Positions 26,044-34,963 of a stretch of DNA of 64,000 nucleotides are shown here, piece after piece. This DNA comes from Nostoc sp. NMS9 (GTDB taxonomy: Bacteria > Cyanobacteriota > Cyanobacteriia > Cyanobacteriales > Nostocaceae). The notes beneath the pieces are model-generated. The model worked only from the letters and a program-made list of their open reading frames with translations, was not told where the DNA came from and ran no database searches. The position numbers and the translations under genes were made by a program. The stretch lies in the NCBI RefSeq assembly GCF_017114995.1, contig NZ_JABXKL010000074.1:124001-188000 (forward strand), in the 5' to 3' direction. Each line of letters opens with the position of its first letter. Position 1 is the stretch's first letter.

Positions 26044-28098
26044 TCAAAGTAGAGTATCCAATTCAGTCTCAACATCTGAGTTTATTTCTACTTCAACACT
26101 CTCAACAGCTTGGCGCAATGCTAAAAAAGCCTCCTTTAAGGGTTGACTAACTGCACTGTCGGGTTCTGCAAGCACAAGCTTTTGATATTCTTCCACAAAT
26201 TGCATCCGTAAGCGATGAAACAAGTGCAAAAAATGCCGTAAAAAACCAAGACAATCAAGTACTACAATTTCTATACCTCCTGTCCTTTCATACATACTAG
26301 CAGCATAGTCTTCTACATCTTTATCTATACTTTCAGTAGTTATAAATATGTAATTATCAATTTTATATCCAGTTTGTTCTACTCTTAGTGTAATTTTTTG
26401 AAGGGCATTATTGATGTCATTTATAGTAATACGTTTCATTTTCATCTCATAGCTAGTTACTAAATTGTTACTATTTATGAGCCTGATTTCAATATCACCT
26501 AAAGAACCAGTTTGTTTATCAGCGGCATTGTGACTTTCAAGCGGTAAACCTCGTTCTCCTAAATGTTCTGAGGCTGATTGATAAGCAGCAGCTACAATAA
26601 GCACTGGTAAACGACTTGCTCTCGGACAATCCAAATGCTGTCTAATAAGTTTTACAATTGCTTCAGCAGAAAGAGGAATTGCCTGATCATCTAAAGTATT
26701 TAAATTAGCAATAAGACTTTGAATTCGTTGAGCCTTCTCTTTTTTAAGAATCAAAAGCCATTTTATAGTTTCTACAAGCAGGTCTTCTGTTGCTACACGC
26801 TCTGTAAAAACATCGTCAAATAGTTGAATAACAGTCTCGTATAATATTATAGGTTTTCCTATCAACTTAGCATCTAAAGTTAAAGGTATTGCTTTAGTAC
26901 GAAGTGCGGGTGTCAGAAAAGCAGTTGTTGGATTACATACATCTTGTAAGTTACGTTCATTAATAAAAAATGCTATATATGATTCATCATAAAAACGACC
27001 TGAGTAAGAATCTTTTGTGCCAATTTCAGTGAACGGTTTACGAATATCTAGATGAGGTTGATAAATTTTCGCTAATAAGCAAGCTAATAAAAGCCTTATG
27101 CCAGCCTTATTTTGAGGGTGTCTACATACAAATTCGACTCTATCAACAATTTCTGGAGCAATTATTATTGAATCGCCCGTTCTAATGGATTCAGATGCTC
27201 TATGAAAAGCTGAATTAAGAATCTCTGGAGGCATTGACATAATAGCTTTTTTAAACTTTTTGGACTTACTTTGAGATATTTGTACAGTTTGATATTCTAG
27301 GTCATAGTTTGTCCAGAGAACTTCTGTGCGTAACTTTTTAACAGAGTGACACGACTTTGACGGTGCTGGAATACGTCGCCAGTCACCATATAGTTCTTCC
27401 ATCAGGGTACAGTCGTATCCTGAGATAGCAACTTTAGCACTAACATTGTGAAGGACATAAGCTAGTTTATAATGTTCTTCATCTGTCATCTCATACCCAT
27501 AAGCATTGCTGTCTCCACGGGAATCATGTGGATAAGGAGGGTCACAGTAAAAGAGTGTTTCTTCGCTGTCATATCTTTGAATAACTTCAATTGCTGGACA
27601 GTTTTCTAGTTGAACTCGCTGAAATCTTTGAACTATTTTAGAAAGGTCATCTATACTTCCTAACCATCTTGAGACAGCCCCAGCCATACCTGCACGACTT
27701 GTTAACAAACAATGTGCCCATCTACCGTAACTTGCTGTCTGAGCTAATCCTGTTCTGACTTGTCTAGCTCGAACAAAAAATCGTCTAGCTCTCTCTAAAT
27801 TAGATAACTCTTGAGTGGGTAGAGAAATGGCAAGTTCAAACTCACGTCTTGAGAAAGGAGTGAAAGTAATAGCTCTGATGAGTTCATTTTTCTCGTCCCT
27901 TAGTACACGAAAAAAGTTAACTAGTTCGCCATCAATATCATTATAAGTTTCTACAGGTGATGGCTCTTTGTTGATCAAAACTGCTGCTGAACCTCCAAAA
28001 GGCTCACAGTAATGAGTCGTTGTTGACAAGAGTGGTAGAAGCCAGTCAAGATGACTGTATTTCCCTCCATACCAACCGAATGCTATCAGTTTACTCAT
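26044..28098 (-). CDS. Fused N6-adenine DNA methyltransferase and SacI-family restriction endonuclease
   Basis: One 684-residue chain with two enzyme modules. Residues about 1-270 are a D12-class (Dam-like) adenine methyltransferase, with FGWYGGKYSH (7-16), CEPFGGSAAV (31-40) for AdoMet binding and catalytic DPPY (186-189). Residues about 285-684 match, by memory, the SacI-family type II endonuclease domain (SYSGRFYDESYIAFFINERN, CNPTTAFLTPALR, SHNAADKQTGSLGDIE). A PD-(D/E)XK-like site is visible as LGDIEI (Asp535) and YEMKMK (Glu551, Lys553). Methylation and cutting would therefore be covalently linked, with the nuclease C-terminal. The ATG at 28098 is clear and no frameshift is seen. Flanking DNA holds relics on one side and the suf operon on the other, consistent with an acquired defence gene. 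The recognition sequence is not provable here. Confidence 0.8.
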   Translation of the reverse strand: MSKLIAFGWYGGKYSHLDWLLPLLSTTTHYCEPFGGSAAVLINKEPSPVETYNDIDGELVNFFRVLRDEKNELIRAITFTPFSRREFELAISLPTQELSNLERARRFFVRARQVRTGLAQTASYGRWAHCLLTSRAGMAGAVSRWLGSIDDLSKIVQRFQRVQLENCPAIEVIQRYDSEETLFYCDPPYPHDSRGDSNAYGYEMTDEEHYKLAYVLHNVSAKVAISGYDCTLMEELYGDWRRIPAPSKSCHSVKKLRTEVLWTNYDLEYQTVQISQSKSKKFKKAIMSMPPEILNSAFHRASESIRTGDSIIIAPEIVDRVEFVCRHPQNKAGIRLLLACLLAKIYQPHLDIRKPFTEIGTKDSYSGRFYDESYIAFFINERNLQDVCNPTTAFLTPALRTKAIPLTLDAKLIGKPIILYETVIQLFDDVFTERVATEDLLVETIKWLLILKKEKAQRIQSLIANLNTLDDQAIPLSAEAIVKLIRQHLDCPRASRLPVLIVAAAYQSASEHLGERGLPLESHNAADKQTGSLGDIEIRLINSNNLVTSYEMKMKRITINDINNALQKITLRVEQTGYKIDNYIFITTESIDKDVEDYAASMYERTGGIEIVVLDCLGFLRHFLHLFHRLRMQFVEEYQKLVLAEPDSAVSQPLKEAFLALRQAVESVEVEINSDVETELDTLL

Positions 28099-28419
28099 AA
28101 GTTTGCTATTTTATCTAACCCTCTAATGTAACACCAAGTTGTTCAGTTAACCTCAAATCGATACCACTCAGATTTGCATTACTAGTGTTTCTAAGGAATA
28201 TTAAAATTTTATTAGTAATTTAATTGTTACGTACAGTTTTCACAGTACAAAACTTCACCAAACTATCCTAATTTCTCCTACACCCAAGCACGAAAAACTT
28301 TCAACAAAGCAATTTACCCAATTCTTTTACTCTGTTAAGCTAAAGGTTTTTCTAACTATATATAAATTAAAGTCACTATATGACACTTTAGTTGCTCCTC
28401 TAAAAAAGCCAAATAATTA

Positions 28420-28467
28420 AATTGTGCCAATTATTAGCAAGTTATGTTGCTGATAATCGGCACAATT
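28420..28467 (-). terminator. Long hairpin terminator at the end of the suf operon
   Basis: A 21-bp stem (28420-28440 with 28447-28467, 6-base loop) starts 23 bp after the sufS stop. Two positions pair as G-U only in minus-strand RNA, the strand on which suf is transcribed. The downstream minus strand carries GGCTTTTTTA about 15 bases later. The remaining 320 bp up to the methyltransferase gene hold no gene. Confidence 0.6.
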
Positions 28468-28489
28468 AGGATCTGAATATTTTGTAACT

Positions 28490-29752
28490 TTAAGCAAGGA
28501 AACCCGCAAAAAATTCCAGGGTTTCTTTCAGTGCTTTGATGAAAATATCAATTTCTTCGCGGGTGTTGTAGAAAGATAGACTTGCTCGTGCGGTTGCAGC
28601 AAGACCTAAGTAGCGGTGTAATGGTTGAGTACAGTGGTGTCCAGAACGGATAGCAACGCCTTCTTGATCTAATAATGTAGATAAGTCGTTGGCGTGCACT
28701 TCCCCGGCTGTAAATGACGCAAGAGCGGCTCTACCTTCCCCTTTAGCATTTGGTTTGGGGCCGTAAATCCGTATTTGGGGAATTTGCTCTAATTGTTGGA
28801 ACAAATAAGCTGTTAATTCTGCTTCGTAGGCGTGGATTTTATCCATGCCAATACTGCTAAGATAATCGATCGCAGCACCAAGTGCGATCGCTTCTCCAAT
28901 TGCAGGTGTACCAGCTTCAAATTTATGCGGTAATTCTGCATAGGTGGAATGGTCTAAATATACCTCTGCAATCATCTCACCACCACCAAAAAATGGTGGC
29001 ATTGATTCCAACAATTCCAACTTGCCATACAAAAATCCTATCCCAGTTGGAGCGCACATTTTGTGACCAGAAGCTACCAACCAATCACAATCTATTTTCT
29101 GTACATCAATCGGGAAGTGGGGAACACTTTGGCAAGCATCAACTAAGAATTTAGCTCCGTATTGGTGAGCGATCGCACCAATTTCTTCCACTGGGTTAAT
29201 GCAACCCAAAGCATTAGAAATATGCACCACCGACACCAACTTTGTTTTATCGGAAATCAGCTTTTTAAACTGTGACAAATCAAAAGTTTCTTCTGGTGTC
29301 AGTTCCACGAACTTCAGTACTGCACCCGTTTTTTGTGCTACCAATTGCCAAGGCACAATATTACTGTGGTGTTCCATCACCGACAGAATAATTTCATCCC
29401 CAAGCTGCAAATTATTCATTCCCCAGCTATAGGCTACTAAGTTAATCGCTTCGCTTGCGTTTCGGGTGTAGACGATTTCTTGACGGGATGCAGCATTAAT
29501 GAATTTGGCAACTTTATCTCGCGCACCTTCATAAGCATCAGTAGCTTTAGCGCTCAGGGAATGGGCACCTCGATGCACGTTAGCATTATAGTGTTCGTAA
29601 TAATCCCGTAGGGTATTTAACACCAACAAAGGCTTTTGCGATGTTGCAGCATTATCGAGATAAACCAGGGGTTTGCCGTTGACTTCCTGATGCAATATCG
29701 GGAAGTCAGCGCGAACTTGATCAGCAAGGGTTTTGGTAGAGGTGAAAGTCAT
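28490..29752 (-). CDS. sufS: Cysteine desulfurase SufS
   Basis: A PLP-dependent group II cysteine desulfurase of 420 residues that supplies persulfide sulfur to the SufBCD scaffold. The PLP lysine lies in VASGHKMCAPTGIGFLYG, and the persulfide cysteine in IRSGHHCTQPLHRYLG. The N-terminal FPILHQEVNGKPLVYLDNAATSQKP is characteristic. It is the last gene of the suf operon. Its ATG at 29752 lies 35 bp after the sufD stop, and a heptamer array fills most of the gap. Confidence 0.97.
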   Translation of the reverse strand: MTFTSTKTLADQVRADFPILHQEVNGKPLVYLDNAATSQKPLLVLNTLRDYYEHYNANVHRGAHSLSAKATDAYEGARDKVAKFINAASRQEIVYTRNASEAINLVAYSWGMNNLQLGDEIILSVMEHHSNIVPWQLVAQKTGAVLKFVELTPEETFDLSQFKKLISDKTKLVSVVHISNALGCINPVEEIGAIAHQYGAKFLVDACQSVPHFPIDVQKIDCDWLVASGHKMCAPTGIGFLYGKLELLESMPPFFGGGEMIAEVYLDHSTYAELPHKFEAGTPAIGEAIALGAAIDYLSSIGMDKIHAYEAELTAYLFQQLEQIPQIRIYGPKPNAKGEGRAALASFTAGEVHANDLSTLLDQEGVAIRSGHHCTQPLHRYLGLAATARASLSFYNTREEIDIFIKALKETLEFFAGFLA

Positions 29753-29761
29753 TGGTAGATT

Positions 29762-29802
29762 AGTTATTAGTCATTAGTCATTAGTCATTAGTCATTAGTC
29801 AG
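29762..29802. repeat. Heptamer STRR array (AGTCATT) overlapping the sufD 3' end
   Basis: AGTTATT is followed by four exact AGTCATT units (29769-29796) and a partial AGTCAG. On the minus strand the array encodes the last sufD residues TND and its TAA stop, then continues through the sufD-sufS gap. Confidence 0.85.
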
Positions 29803-31152
29803 AGACTTAAGATTATTGACTGTGTTTAACAGGATTTCTCGCAGAGAAGGAACTGGTATTTGGTTGATAACTTCAGCAGCGAAGGCGTTAATTAATAACT
29901 TCCGAGCATCGTTTTCATCAATTCCCCGACTTTGCAGATAAAATATTTCATCATCTTCCAATTGGCTAACGGTAGCACCGTGGGCGCACTTTACATTATC
30001 CGCCGTAATTTCCAATTGGGGTTTGGTATCAACTCTGGCTTTAGATGATAGCAGTAAATTGCGATTCAACTGGGCTGCATTTGTCAACTGCGCTGGTTTG
30101 GGTACAAAAACTTTACCATTGAACACCGCATGAGCGCGATCGCCTACAATACATTTATGCAATTGGTCACTTGTACCGTGGGGATAGTTGAGTGCGATCG
30201 CACTGTGAGTATCCGCCAACTGTTTACCAGAAATTATCGTCAAACCATTGAGAGAAGTTTGTGTCTGCTCACCAGTTTGCAAAATCTCCAAATTGTGCCG
30301 CGATAACTTCGCACCTAAAGTTATGGCATGACAAGTATATCGACTATCACGAGCTTGTGCGATCGCAGTTTTCCCAATATGAAAAGCCTCTGCACCTTCT
30401 TGCTCAACCCTAGTGTGGCTCACCTCGGCATTGTCACCCACCCAAACTTCTGTAACCGCGTTGGTAAGATAGACTCCTTTCTCTGCGCCTCTGCGGTTCG
30501 TATACTCCTCAACCAACGTCACCTGCGAACCAGCTTCCGCCACCACCAAACAACGCGGCTGCGAAATCGTCGCCGTCTCCCCCCCAACCGAAATAAACAC
30601 CAAATGAATTGGCGTTTCAACTACCACATTCTTCTTCACCCACACCACAGCTGCATCAGTTATCCCAGCCGTATTGAGAGCAGTAAAAACCTCCTGCGCT
30701 CCCTCAGCTTGAGCTAAATACTGCTGTACAGCTTGCTGCTCAACCGCAGGTAAGCCAGCCAAATTACTCACCACAATTCCAGATGGCAAATCTGAAACTG
30801 CTGATAACTCCGGCGCATAAACGCCATTAACAAATACCAAACGACTATTAGCCGCTTCTGGCAAAATATCAAATTCTAAAGACGCGTAATTTACCGTCTC
30901 TACATTAAATTGCAGCTTTCGCAGAGACGACAAATCAGTAAATCGCCATTCTTCCTCGCGGGTGGTGGGAATAGTCGAGTGGCGTACCCAACTAGCAGCA
31001 CCTTCACGTAATTCCTGTAACCACCCCTCTGTTTTGGGTGCAGTTACCTGATTTAACAATTCCGTTAGATAGGTATCTTTATCTAACAGAGTCGATGTCA
31101 AACTGACTAAATTCGAGTTAGGTATTGGACTAGGAGATACTTGAATACTCAT
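29788..31152 (-). CDS. sufD: Fe-S cluster assembly protein SufD
   Basis: A scaffold subunit of the SufBC2D complex that builds Fe-S clusters, 454 residues. The SufBD core is seen in the segments TCHAITLGAKLSRHNLEI, NYPHGTSDQLHKCIVGDRAH and KVFVPKPAQLTNAAQLNRNLLLS. The C-terminal EITADNVKCAHGATVSQLEDDEIFYLQSRG carries the conserved Cys and His. The ATG overlaps the sufC stop (TAATG), implying translational coupling. The final three codons and stop come from a heptamer repeat array. Confidence 0.96.
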   Translation of the reverse strand: MSIQVSPSPIPNSNLVSLTSTLLDKDTYLTELLNQVTAPKTEGWLQELREGAASWVRHSTIPTTREEEWRFTDLSSLRKLQFNVETVNYASLEFDILPEAANSRLVFVNGVYAPELSAVSDLPSGIVVSNLAGLPAVEQQAVQQYLAQAEGAQEVFTALNTAGITDAAVVWVKKNVVVETPIHLVFISVGGETATISQPRCLVVAEAGSQVTLVEEYTNRRGAEKGVYLTNAVTEVWVGDNAEVSHTRVEQEGAEAFHIGKTAIAQARDSRYTCHAITLGAKLSRHNLEILQTGEQTQTSLNGLTIISGKQLADTHSAIALNYPHGTSDQLHKCIVGDRAHAVFNGKVFVPKPAQLTNAAQLNRNLLLSSKARVDTKPQLEITADNVKCAHGATVSQLEDDEIFYLQSRGIDENDARKLLINAFAAEVINQIPVPSLREILLNTVNNLKSLTND

Positions 31153-31940
31153 TACACACCCACCTCAGCTGCAAACTCTTCCAGCACCCAGTCATAACCA
31201 CGAGACTCTAATTCTAGTGCCAGTTCCTTACCGCCACTGGTAATAATTCGCCCCTGTGCCATAACATGCACAAAATCAGGCACAATATAATCGAGTAACC
31301 GTTGGTAGTGGGTAATCAAAATTGTAGAATTTTCTGGATTTGCCAGTTGATTTACCCCATTCGCCACAATTCGGAGCGCGTCAATATCCAAACCCGAATC
31401 TGTTTCATCCAAAATTCCCAACTTTGGTTCCAGCAGCGCCATTTGCAGAATTTCATTCCGCTTCTTCTCACCACCAGAAAACCCTTCATTCAAACTCCGA
31501 CTGAGAAAACTGGGATTCATCTTCACCACATCCAGCTTTTCCTCAATCAAATCGTCAAAATCAAAAGCGTCTATTTCCTCTAAACCTTGCGCCTTGCGCC
31601 GGGAATTGTACGCCACCCGCAAGAAATCCAAATTGCTCACACCAGGAATTTCTAACGGATACTGAAACGCCAAAAATACACCACTTCTTGCGCGTTCTTC
31701 CGGTTCCAACTCCAACAGATTTTGCCCTTGAAAAATCACCTCACCGCCAGTCACCTCATACGCCGGATGCCCAGCCAACACCTTAGAAAAGGTACTTTTA
31801 CCAGAACCATTCGGCCCCATAATCGCATGAATTTCACCCGATCGCACATCAAGATTCACACCTTTAAGAATCGGTGTCCCATCAACATTAGCCGTCAGAT
31901 TCCTTACTGACAGCACAACTTCACTATTTTCAATAATCAT
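31152..31940 (-). CDS. sufC: Fe-S cluster assembly ATPase SufC
   Basis: The ABC-type ATPase of SufBC2D, 262 residues when started at ATG 31940 (MIIENSEVVLSVRNLTANVDG) behind an AGAGAGAAG ribosome site. The frame extends upstream without an ATG. Walker A is GPNGSGKST, the signature region is NEGFSGGEKKRNEIL, Walker B is LGILDETDSGLD, and ILITHYQRLL is the H-loop. The stop codon overlaps the sufD start by one base. The gap to sufB contains a large hairpin. Confidence 0.97.
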   Translation of the reverse strand: MIIENSEVVLSVRNLTANVDGTPILKGVNLDVRSGEIHAIMGPNGSGKSTFSKVLAGHPAYEVTGGEVIFQGQNLLELEPEERARSGVFLAFQYPLEIPGVSNLDFLRVAYNSRRKAQGLEEIDAFDFDDLIEEKLDVVKMNPSFLSRSLNEGFSGGEKKRNEILQMALLEPKLGILDETDSGLDIDALRIVANGVNQLANPENSTILITHYQRLLDYIVPDFVHVMAQGRIITSGGKELALELESRGYDWVLEEFAAEVGV

Positions 31941-31992
31941 CTTCTCTCTTCTCTCTTTGCGCTCTTGGAGTTTTGGCGGTTTGTTATTCTTC

Positions 31993-32037
31993 CTAAAGAT
32001 AAACACAGAACGCTGATGTATCTGTGTTTATCTTTAG
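31993..32037 (-). promoter_or_regulatory. 17-bp perfect inverted repeat between sufB and sufC
   Basis: CTAAAGATAAACACAGA (31993-32009) and its exact complement (32021-32037) leave an 11-base loop in the 103-bp gap between sufB and sufC. It starts seven bases after the sufB stop. No strong T-run follows on the minus strand, so it could partially terminate, stabilise the sufB message end, or be a dispersed repeat. Confidence 0.6.
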
Positions 32038-32043
32038 TTCCAT

Positions 32044-33483
32044 TTATCCAACACTGCCTTCCAACTTCAAACTCAACAACTTATCAGCTTCCACAGCAAA
32101 CTCCATCGGTAGCTGATTAAAAACATCCTTACAGAAGCCGCTAATCATCATCGAAATAGCATCTTCAGAAGAAATACCCCGTTGAGCGAAGTAAAATAAC
32201 TGATCTTCCCCAATCTTAGAAGTAGAAGCTTCATGCTCCACCTTCGCACCGTTATTTTGCACCTGAATATAAGGGAAAGTATTCGCATGGGCATTATCCC
32301 CAATCAGCATTGAGTCACACTGAGAATAATTTCTCGCCCCTTTCGCCGTCGGGTTAACTTTCACCAAACCCCGATAGCTATTACTGGATTTACCTGCGGA
32401 GATTCCTTTAGAAATAATTGTGCTACGGGTGTTCTTACCTACGTGAATCATCTTACTGCCGGTATCAGCTTGCTGCTGATGATTTGTCAGCGCCACCGAG
32501 TAAAATTCACCCACAGAGTTATCACCCACCAAAACACAGCTAGGATATTTCCAAGTAATTGCCGAACCTGTTTCTACTTGAGTCCAGGAAATCTTGGAAT
32601 TTACGCCCTGACACAAACCGCGCTTGGTAACAAAGTTGTAAATACCGCCTTTACCGTTGGCATCTCCAGCGTACCAGTTTTGGACGGTGGAGTATTTAAT
32701 TTCGGCGTTGTCGAGGGCGACAAGTTCCACAACGGCGGCGTGTAGCTGGTTGCTGTCATACATCGGTGCGGTGCAACCTTCGAGGTAAGAAACATAACTA
32801 CCTTCTTCGGCGACAATCAAAGTCCGCTCAAATTGTCCCGTGTCACCAGAGTTGATGCGGAAGTAGGTAGACAGTTCCATTGGGCATTTCACGCCTTTAG
32901 GAATGTAGACAAAGGAACCATCGCTAAATACGGCGGCGTTCAAGGCGGCAAAATAGTTATCAGCAATGGGAACAACGCTACCCAAATATTTTTTGATTAG
33001 TTCTGGGTGTTCTTGCAACGCTTCGGAAAACGAACAGAAAATAACGCCATCTTCCGCTAGCTTTTCTTTAAATGTAGTAGCGACAGAGACGCTATCGAAA
33101 ATCGCATCGACGGCGACATTTGCCAGTCGCTTCTGTTCAGATAGGGAAATGCCTAACTTCTCGAAGGTTTCTAAAAGGGTTGGATCAACTTCATCCAAAC
33201 TGTTTAGTTTTTCTTTCTTACGTTTCGGCGCTGAGTAGTAAATGATATCCTGATAATTGATTGGCGGATACTTGACATTCGGCCAAGTTGGTTCCGTCAT
33301 TTTTTGCCACTGGCGATAAGCTCTGAGGCGAAAGTCCAGCATGAACTGCGGCTCGTTCTTCTTAGAAGAGATCAAGCGGATAACGTCCTCGTCTAGTCCA
33401 CGCGGAATAGTGTCGGCTTCAATATCGGTGATAAAGCCGTACTTGTAGGGTTGGTTGACTAAGGTTTTGACAGTGGCACTCAT
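32044..33483 (-). CDS. sufB: Fe-S cluster assembly protein SufB
   Basis: The main scaffold subunit of SufBC2D, 479 residues, and first gene of the operon. Diagnostic segments are YIPKGVKCPMELSTYFRIN, QFERTLIVAEEGSYVSYLEGC, HVGKNTRSTIISKGISAGKS and NYSQCDSMLIGDNAHANTFP. ATG 33483 faces the divergent sufR across 243 bp that contain two SufR operators, so expression is probably derepressed under iron limitation or oxidative stress. Confidence 0.97.
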   Translation of the reverse strand: MSATVKTLVNQPYKYGFITDIEADTIPRGLDEDVIRLISSKKNEPQFMLDFRLRAYRQWQKMTEPTWPNVKYPPINYQDIIYYSAPKRKKEKLNSLDEVDPTLLETFEKLGISLSEQKRLANVAVDAIFDSVSVATTFKEKLAEDGVIFCSFSEALQEHPELIKKYLGSVVPIADNYFAALNAAVFSDGSFVYIPKGVKCPMELSTYFRINSGDTGQFERTLIVAEEGSYVSYLEGCTAPMYDSNQLHAAVVELVALDNAEIKYSTVQNWYAGDANGKGGIYNFVTKRGLCQGVNSKISWTQVETGSAITWKYPSCVLVGDNSVGEFYSVALTNHQQQADTGSKMIHVGKNTRSTIISKGISAGKSSNSYRGLVKVNPTAKGARNYSQCDSMLIGDNAHANTFPYIQVQNNGAKVEHEASTSKIGEDQLFYFAQRGISSEDAISMMISGFCKDVFNQLPMEFAVEADKLLSLKLEGSVG

Positions 33484-33611
33484 CAGTAATAATCTCTCGT
33501 GTTCGGAACTTGAATCTCTATAAGGATGGGAGTCGGACTTTTCTTTAGCCGATTCCCATCTCGCGTTACGGAATGGTTACACGGCTGTTAGAATAGTGGT
33601 GGAGACTAAAA

Positions 33612-33625
33612 CAACTTCATTGTTG
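33612..33625. promoter_or_regulatory. SufR operator, site 1
   Basis: CAACTTCATTGTTG matches exactly the CAAC-N6-GTTG palindrome known for SufR binding in Synechocystis. Flanking bases extend the arms to seven (AAACAAC and GTTGTTT). It lies 129 bp upstream of sufB. Confidence 0.8.
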
Positions 33626-33656
33626 TTTAACCTATCTTCATTTTACGCTAGATTAA

Positions 33657-33670
33657 CAACAACAATGTTG
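33657..33670. promoter_or_regulatory. SufR operator, site 2
   Basis: CAACAACAATGTTG is a second exact CAAC-N6-GTTG site, centred 45 bp from the first and 57 bp upstream of the sufR start. A pair of sites between sufB and sufR is the arrangement described for autoregulated SufR control. Confidence 0.8.
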
Positions 33671-33726
33671 TCAAAGTCAAATTTTCCAAAAATTTTTTGT
33701 GATGTTCGCTGAACGTCTCGCACCAA

Positions 33727-34416
33727 ATGAAGATGGCGACTACCCACCAGTCCTCAACCAAGCAAGATATCCTTGAGTATCTGCACAAACACGAAAAAGC
33801 AACGGCTTTGGAGCTAGCTGAAGTTTTAGACGTTACCCCCCAAGCGATTCGTCGCCATCTCAAAGATTTGGAGACGGAAGGGCTAGTTTTGTATTCTACA
33901 TCAGTGCAGGCTGCGGGTATGGGGCGTCCGCAACACCTTTATGAATTGAGTCGTCAAGGACGCGATCGCTTGCATCGAACAATGAGCGATCGCTTTGGTG
34001 ATGGCCACGGAAATTTTGCGGTTTCGCTGCTAGACACCTTAGCCGAAACGGTAGGACACGATCAATTTAAATCGATTTTAGAGAAACAGTGGCAGCGCAA
34101 AGCCAAAGAATACCGCGATCGCGTCGGTAACGGTTCACTGCGAGAACGTGTAGCCAACTTAGTAGAGTTGAGAAAAGCTGAAGGCTTCATGGCGGAGTAT
34201 CACCCGGTTGATGTGAATGACTGCTTTGAGAGCGATCGCTTTATCTTAATGGAGCATAACTGCGCCATTTCTAACGTTGCCGAGTCTTTCCCCAGCATTT
34301 GTGGTCACGAATTAGAAATGTTTGCAGCCGTCTTACCTGATTGTACCGTAGAACGCACCCACTGGATTATTGATGGCGAACACCGTTGTGGCTATTTGGT
34401 ACAAATTCGCCAGTAA
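33727..34416 (+). CDS. sufR: Iron-sulfur transcriptional repressor SufR
   Basis: An Fe-S-sensing repressor of the suf operon, 229 residues. The N-terminal winged helix-turn-helix is in ILEYLHKHEKATALELAEVL and the following DVTPQAIRRHLKDLE. The C-terminus has Cys179-x12-Cys192-x13-Cys206-x14-Cys221, the spacing described for SufR cluster ligands, plus an extra Cys166. It is divergent from sufB and presumably represses both promoters when holding its cluster. ATG 33727 is used; a second ATG two codons on is equally possible. Confidence 0.95.
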   Translation: MKMATTHQSSTKQDILEYLHKHEKATALELAEVLDVTPQAIRRHLKDLETEGLVLYSTSVQAAGMGRPQHLYELSRQGRDRLHRTMSDRFGDGHGNFAVSLLDTLAETVGHDQFKSILEKQWQRKAKEYRDRVGNGSLRERVANLVELRKAEGFMAEYHPVDVNDCFESDRFILMEHNCAISNVAESFPSICGHELEMFAAVLPDCTVERTHWIIDGEHRCGYLVQIRQ

Positions 34417-34519
34417 AATCATCATAGATAAACTCGGTTTACATCTAGCCGTGGTAATGGATAATAGCTGAATAGTAACTACCTATTATCAATAATCAAC
34501 TAAGTTTGAGATAGCATTT

Positions 34520-34780
34520 ATGGATGTACCACCACAGCAACCATCAGCCCAATTTTTAACTCTGGAAGAGTCAGCAAAAGTAGATGCAGCCTTGTTGTCT
34601 TCCCCAGAAAAGTTTTTAACAAGATTGACAATTTCATCACTGAAGCTTTTGAAGCATATTGCCCAAGAATACGGTGTTACTATTGAAGATTTGACAGCGC
34701 AGCAAGTAATTGCCTGGTTTGAAAAAGATGGCAAAATTCGACGTGAGCAGGGAATTGAAGGTTCATATCTGAAATGGTGA
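34520..34780 (+). CDS. Small conserved cyanobacterial protein of unknown function
   Basis: An 86-residue soluble protein (MDVPPQQPSAQFLTLEESAK at the N-terminus). Predicted helices are KVDAALLSSPEKFLTRLTIS, LKLLKHIAQEYGV and QVIAWFEKDGK, with a basic end IRREQGIEGSYLKW. I do not recognise a domain. It follows sufR on the same strand after about 100 bp and is followed by two hairpins, so it is probably a separate short unit. Coding quality looks good and it is not a shadow of another gene. Confidence 0.68.
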   Translation: MDVPPQQPSAQFLTLEESAKVDAALLSSPEKFLTRLTISSLKLLKHIAQEYGVTIEDLTAQQVIAWFEKDGKIRREQGIEGSYLKW

Positions 34781-34839
34781 TCTGCGGTAGTAAAATTTTC
34801 GTTGCATTTACTTAGAAAAAATAACCATACAAAATATCA

Positions 34840-34963
34840 CGCTTCTAAGAAACATTTCTGTTTTTTAGAAGCGCGATCTTAAGAGATAAAGTATGCTGCT
34901 ATGCTGCGATACCGTTCAGTTCAGCCCAAGATTATTACTAGAGACGCAAAATTTTGCATCTCT
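34840..34963 (+). terminator. Two hairpins after the small downstream protein gene
   Basis: CGCTTCTAA (34840-34848) pairs with TTAGAAGCG (34865-34873) over a T-rich loop. AGAGACGCAAAA (34940-34951) pairs with TTTTGCATCTCT (34952-34963), apart from one mismatched C-A (G-U on the other strand). The second belongs to a GAGACG hairpin type also seen near 53807. Either could terminate the + strand gene ending at 34780. Confidence 0.45.

Noticed and set aside
29762..29802. Heptamer array considered as a CRISPR array
   Set aside because: Units are seven bases, contiguous and without spacers; no cas genes are in the window.
30328..30717. 129-codon + strand frame within sufD
   Set aside because: It is antisense to a strongly conserved sufD sequence and has no start context or family resemblance.
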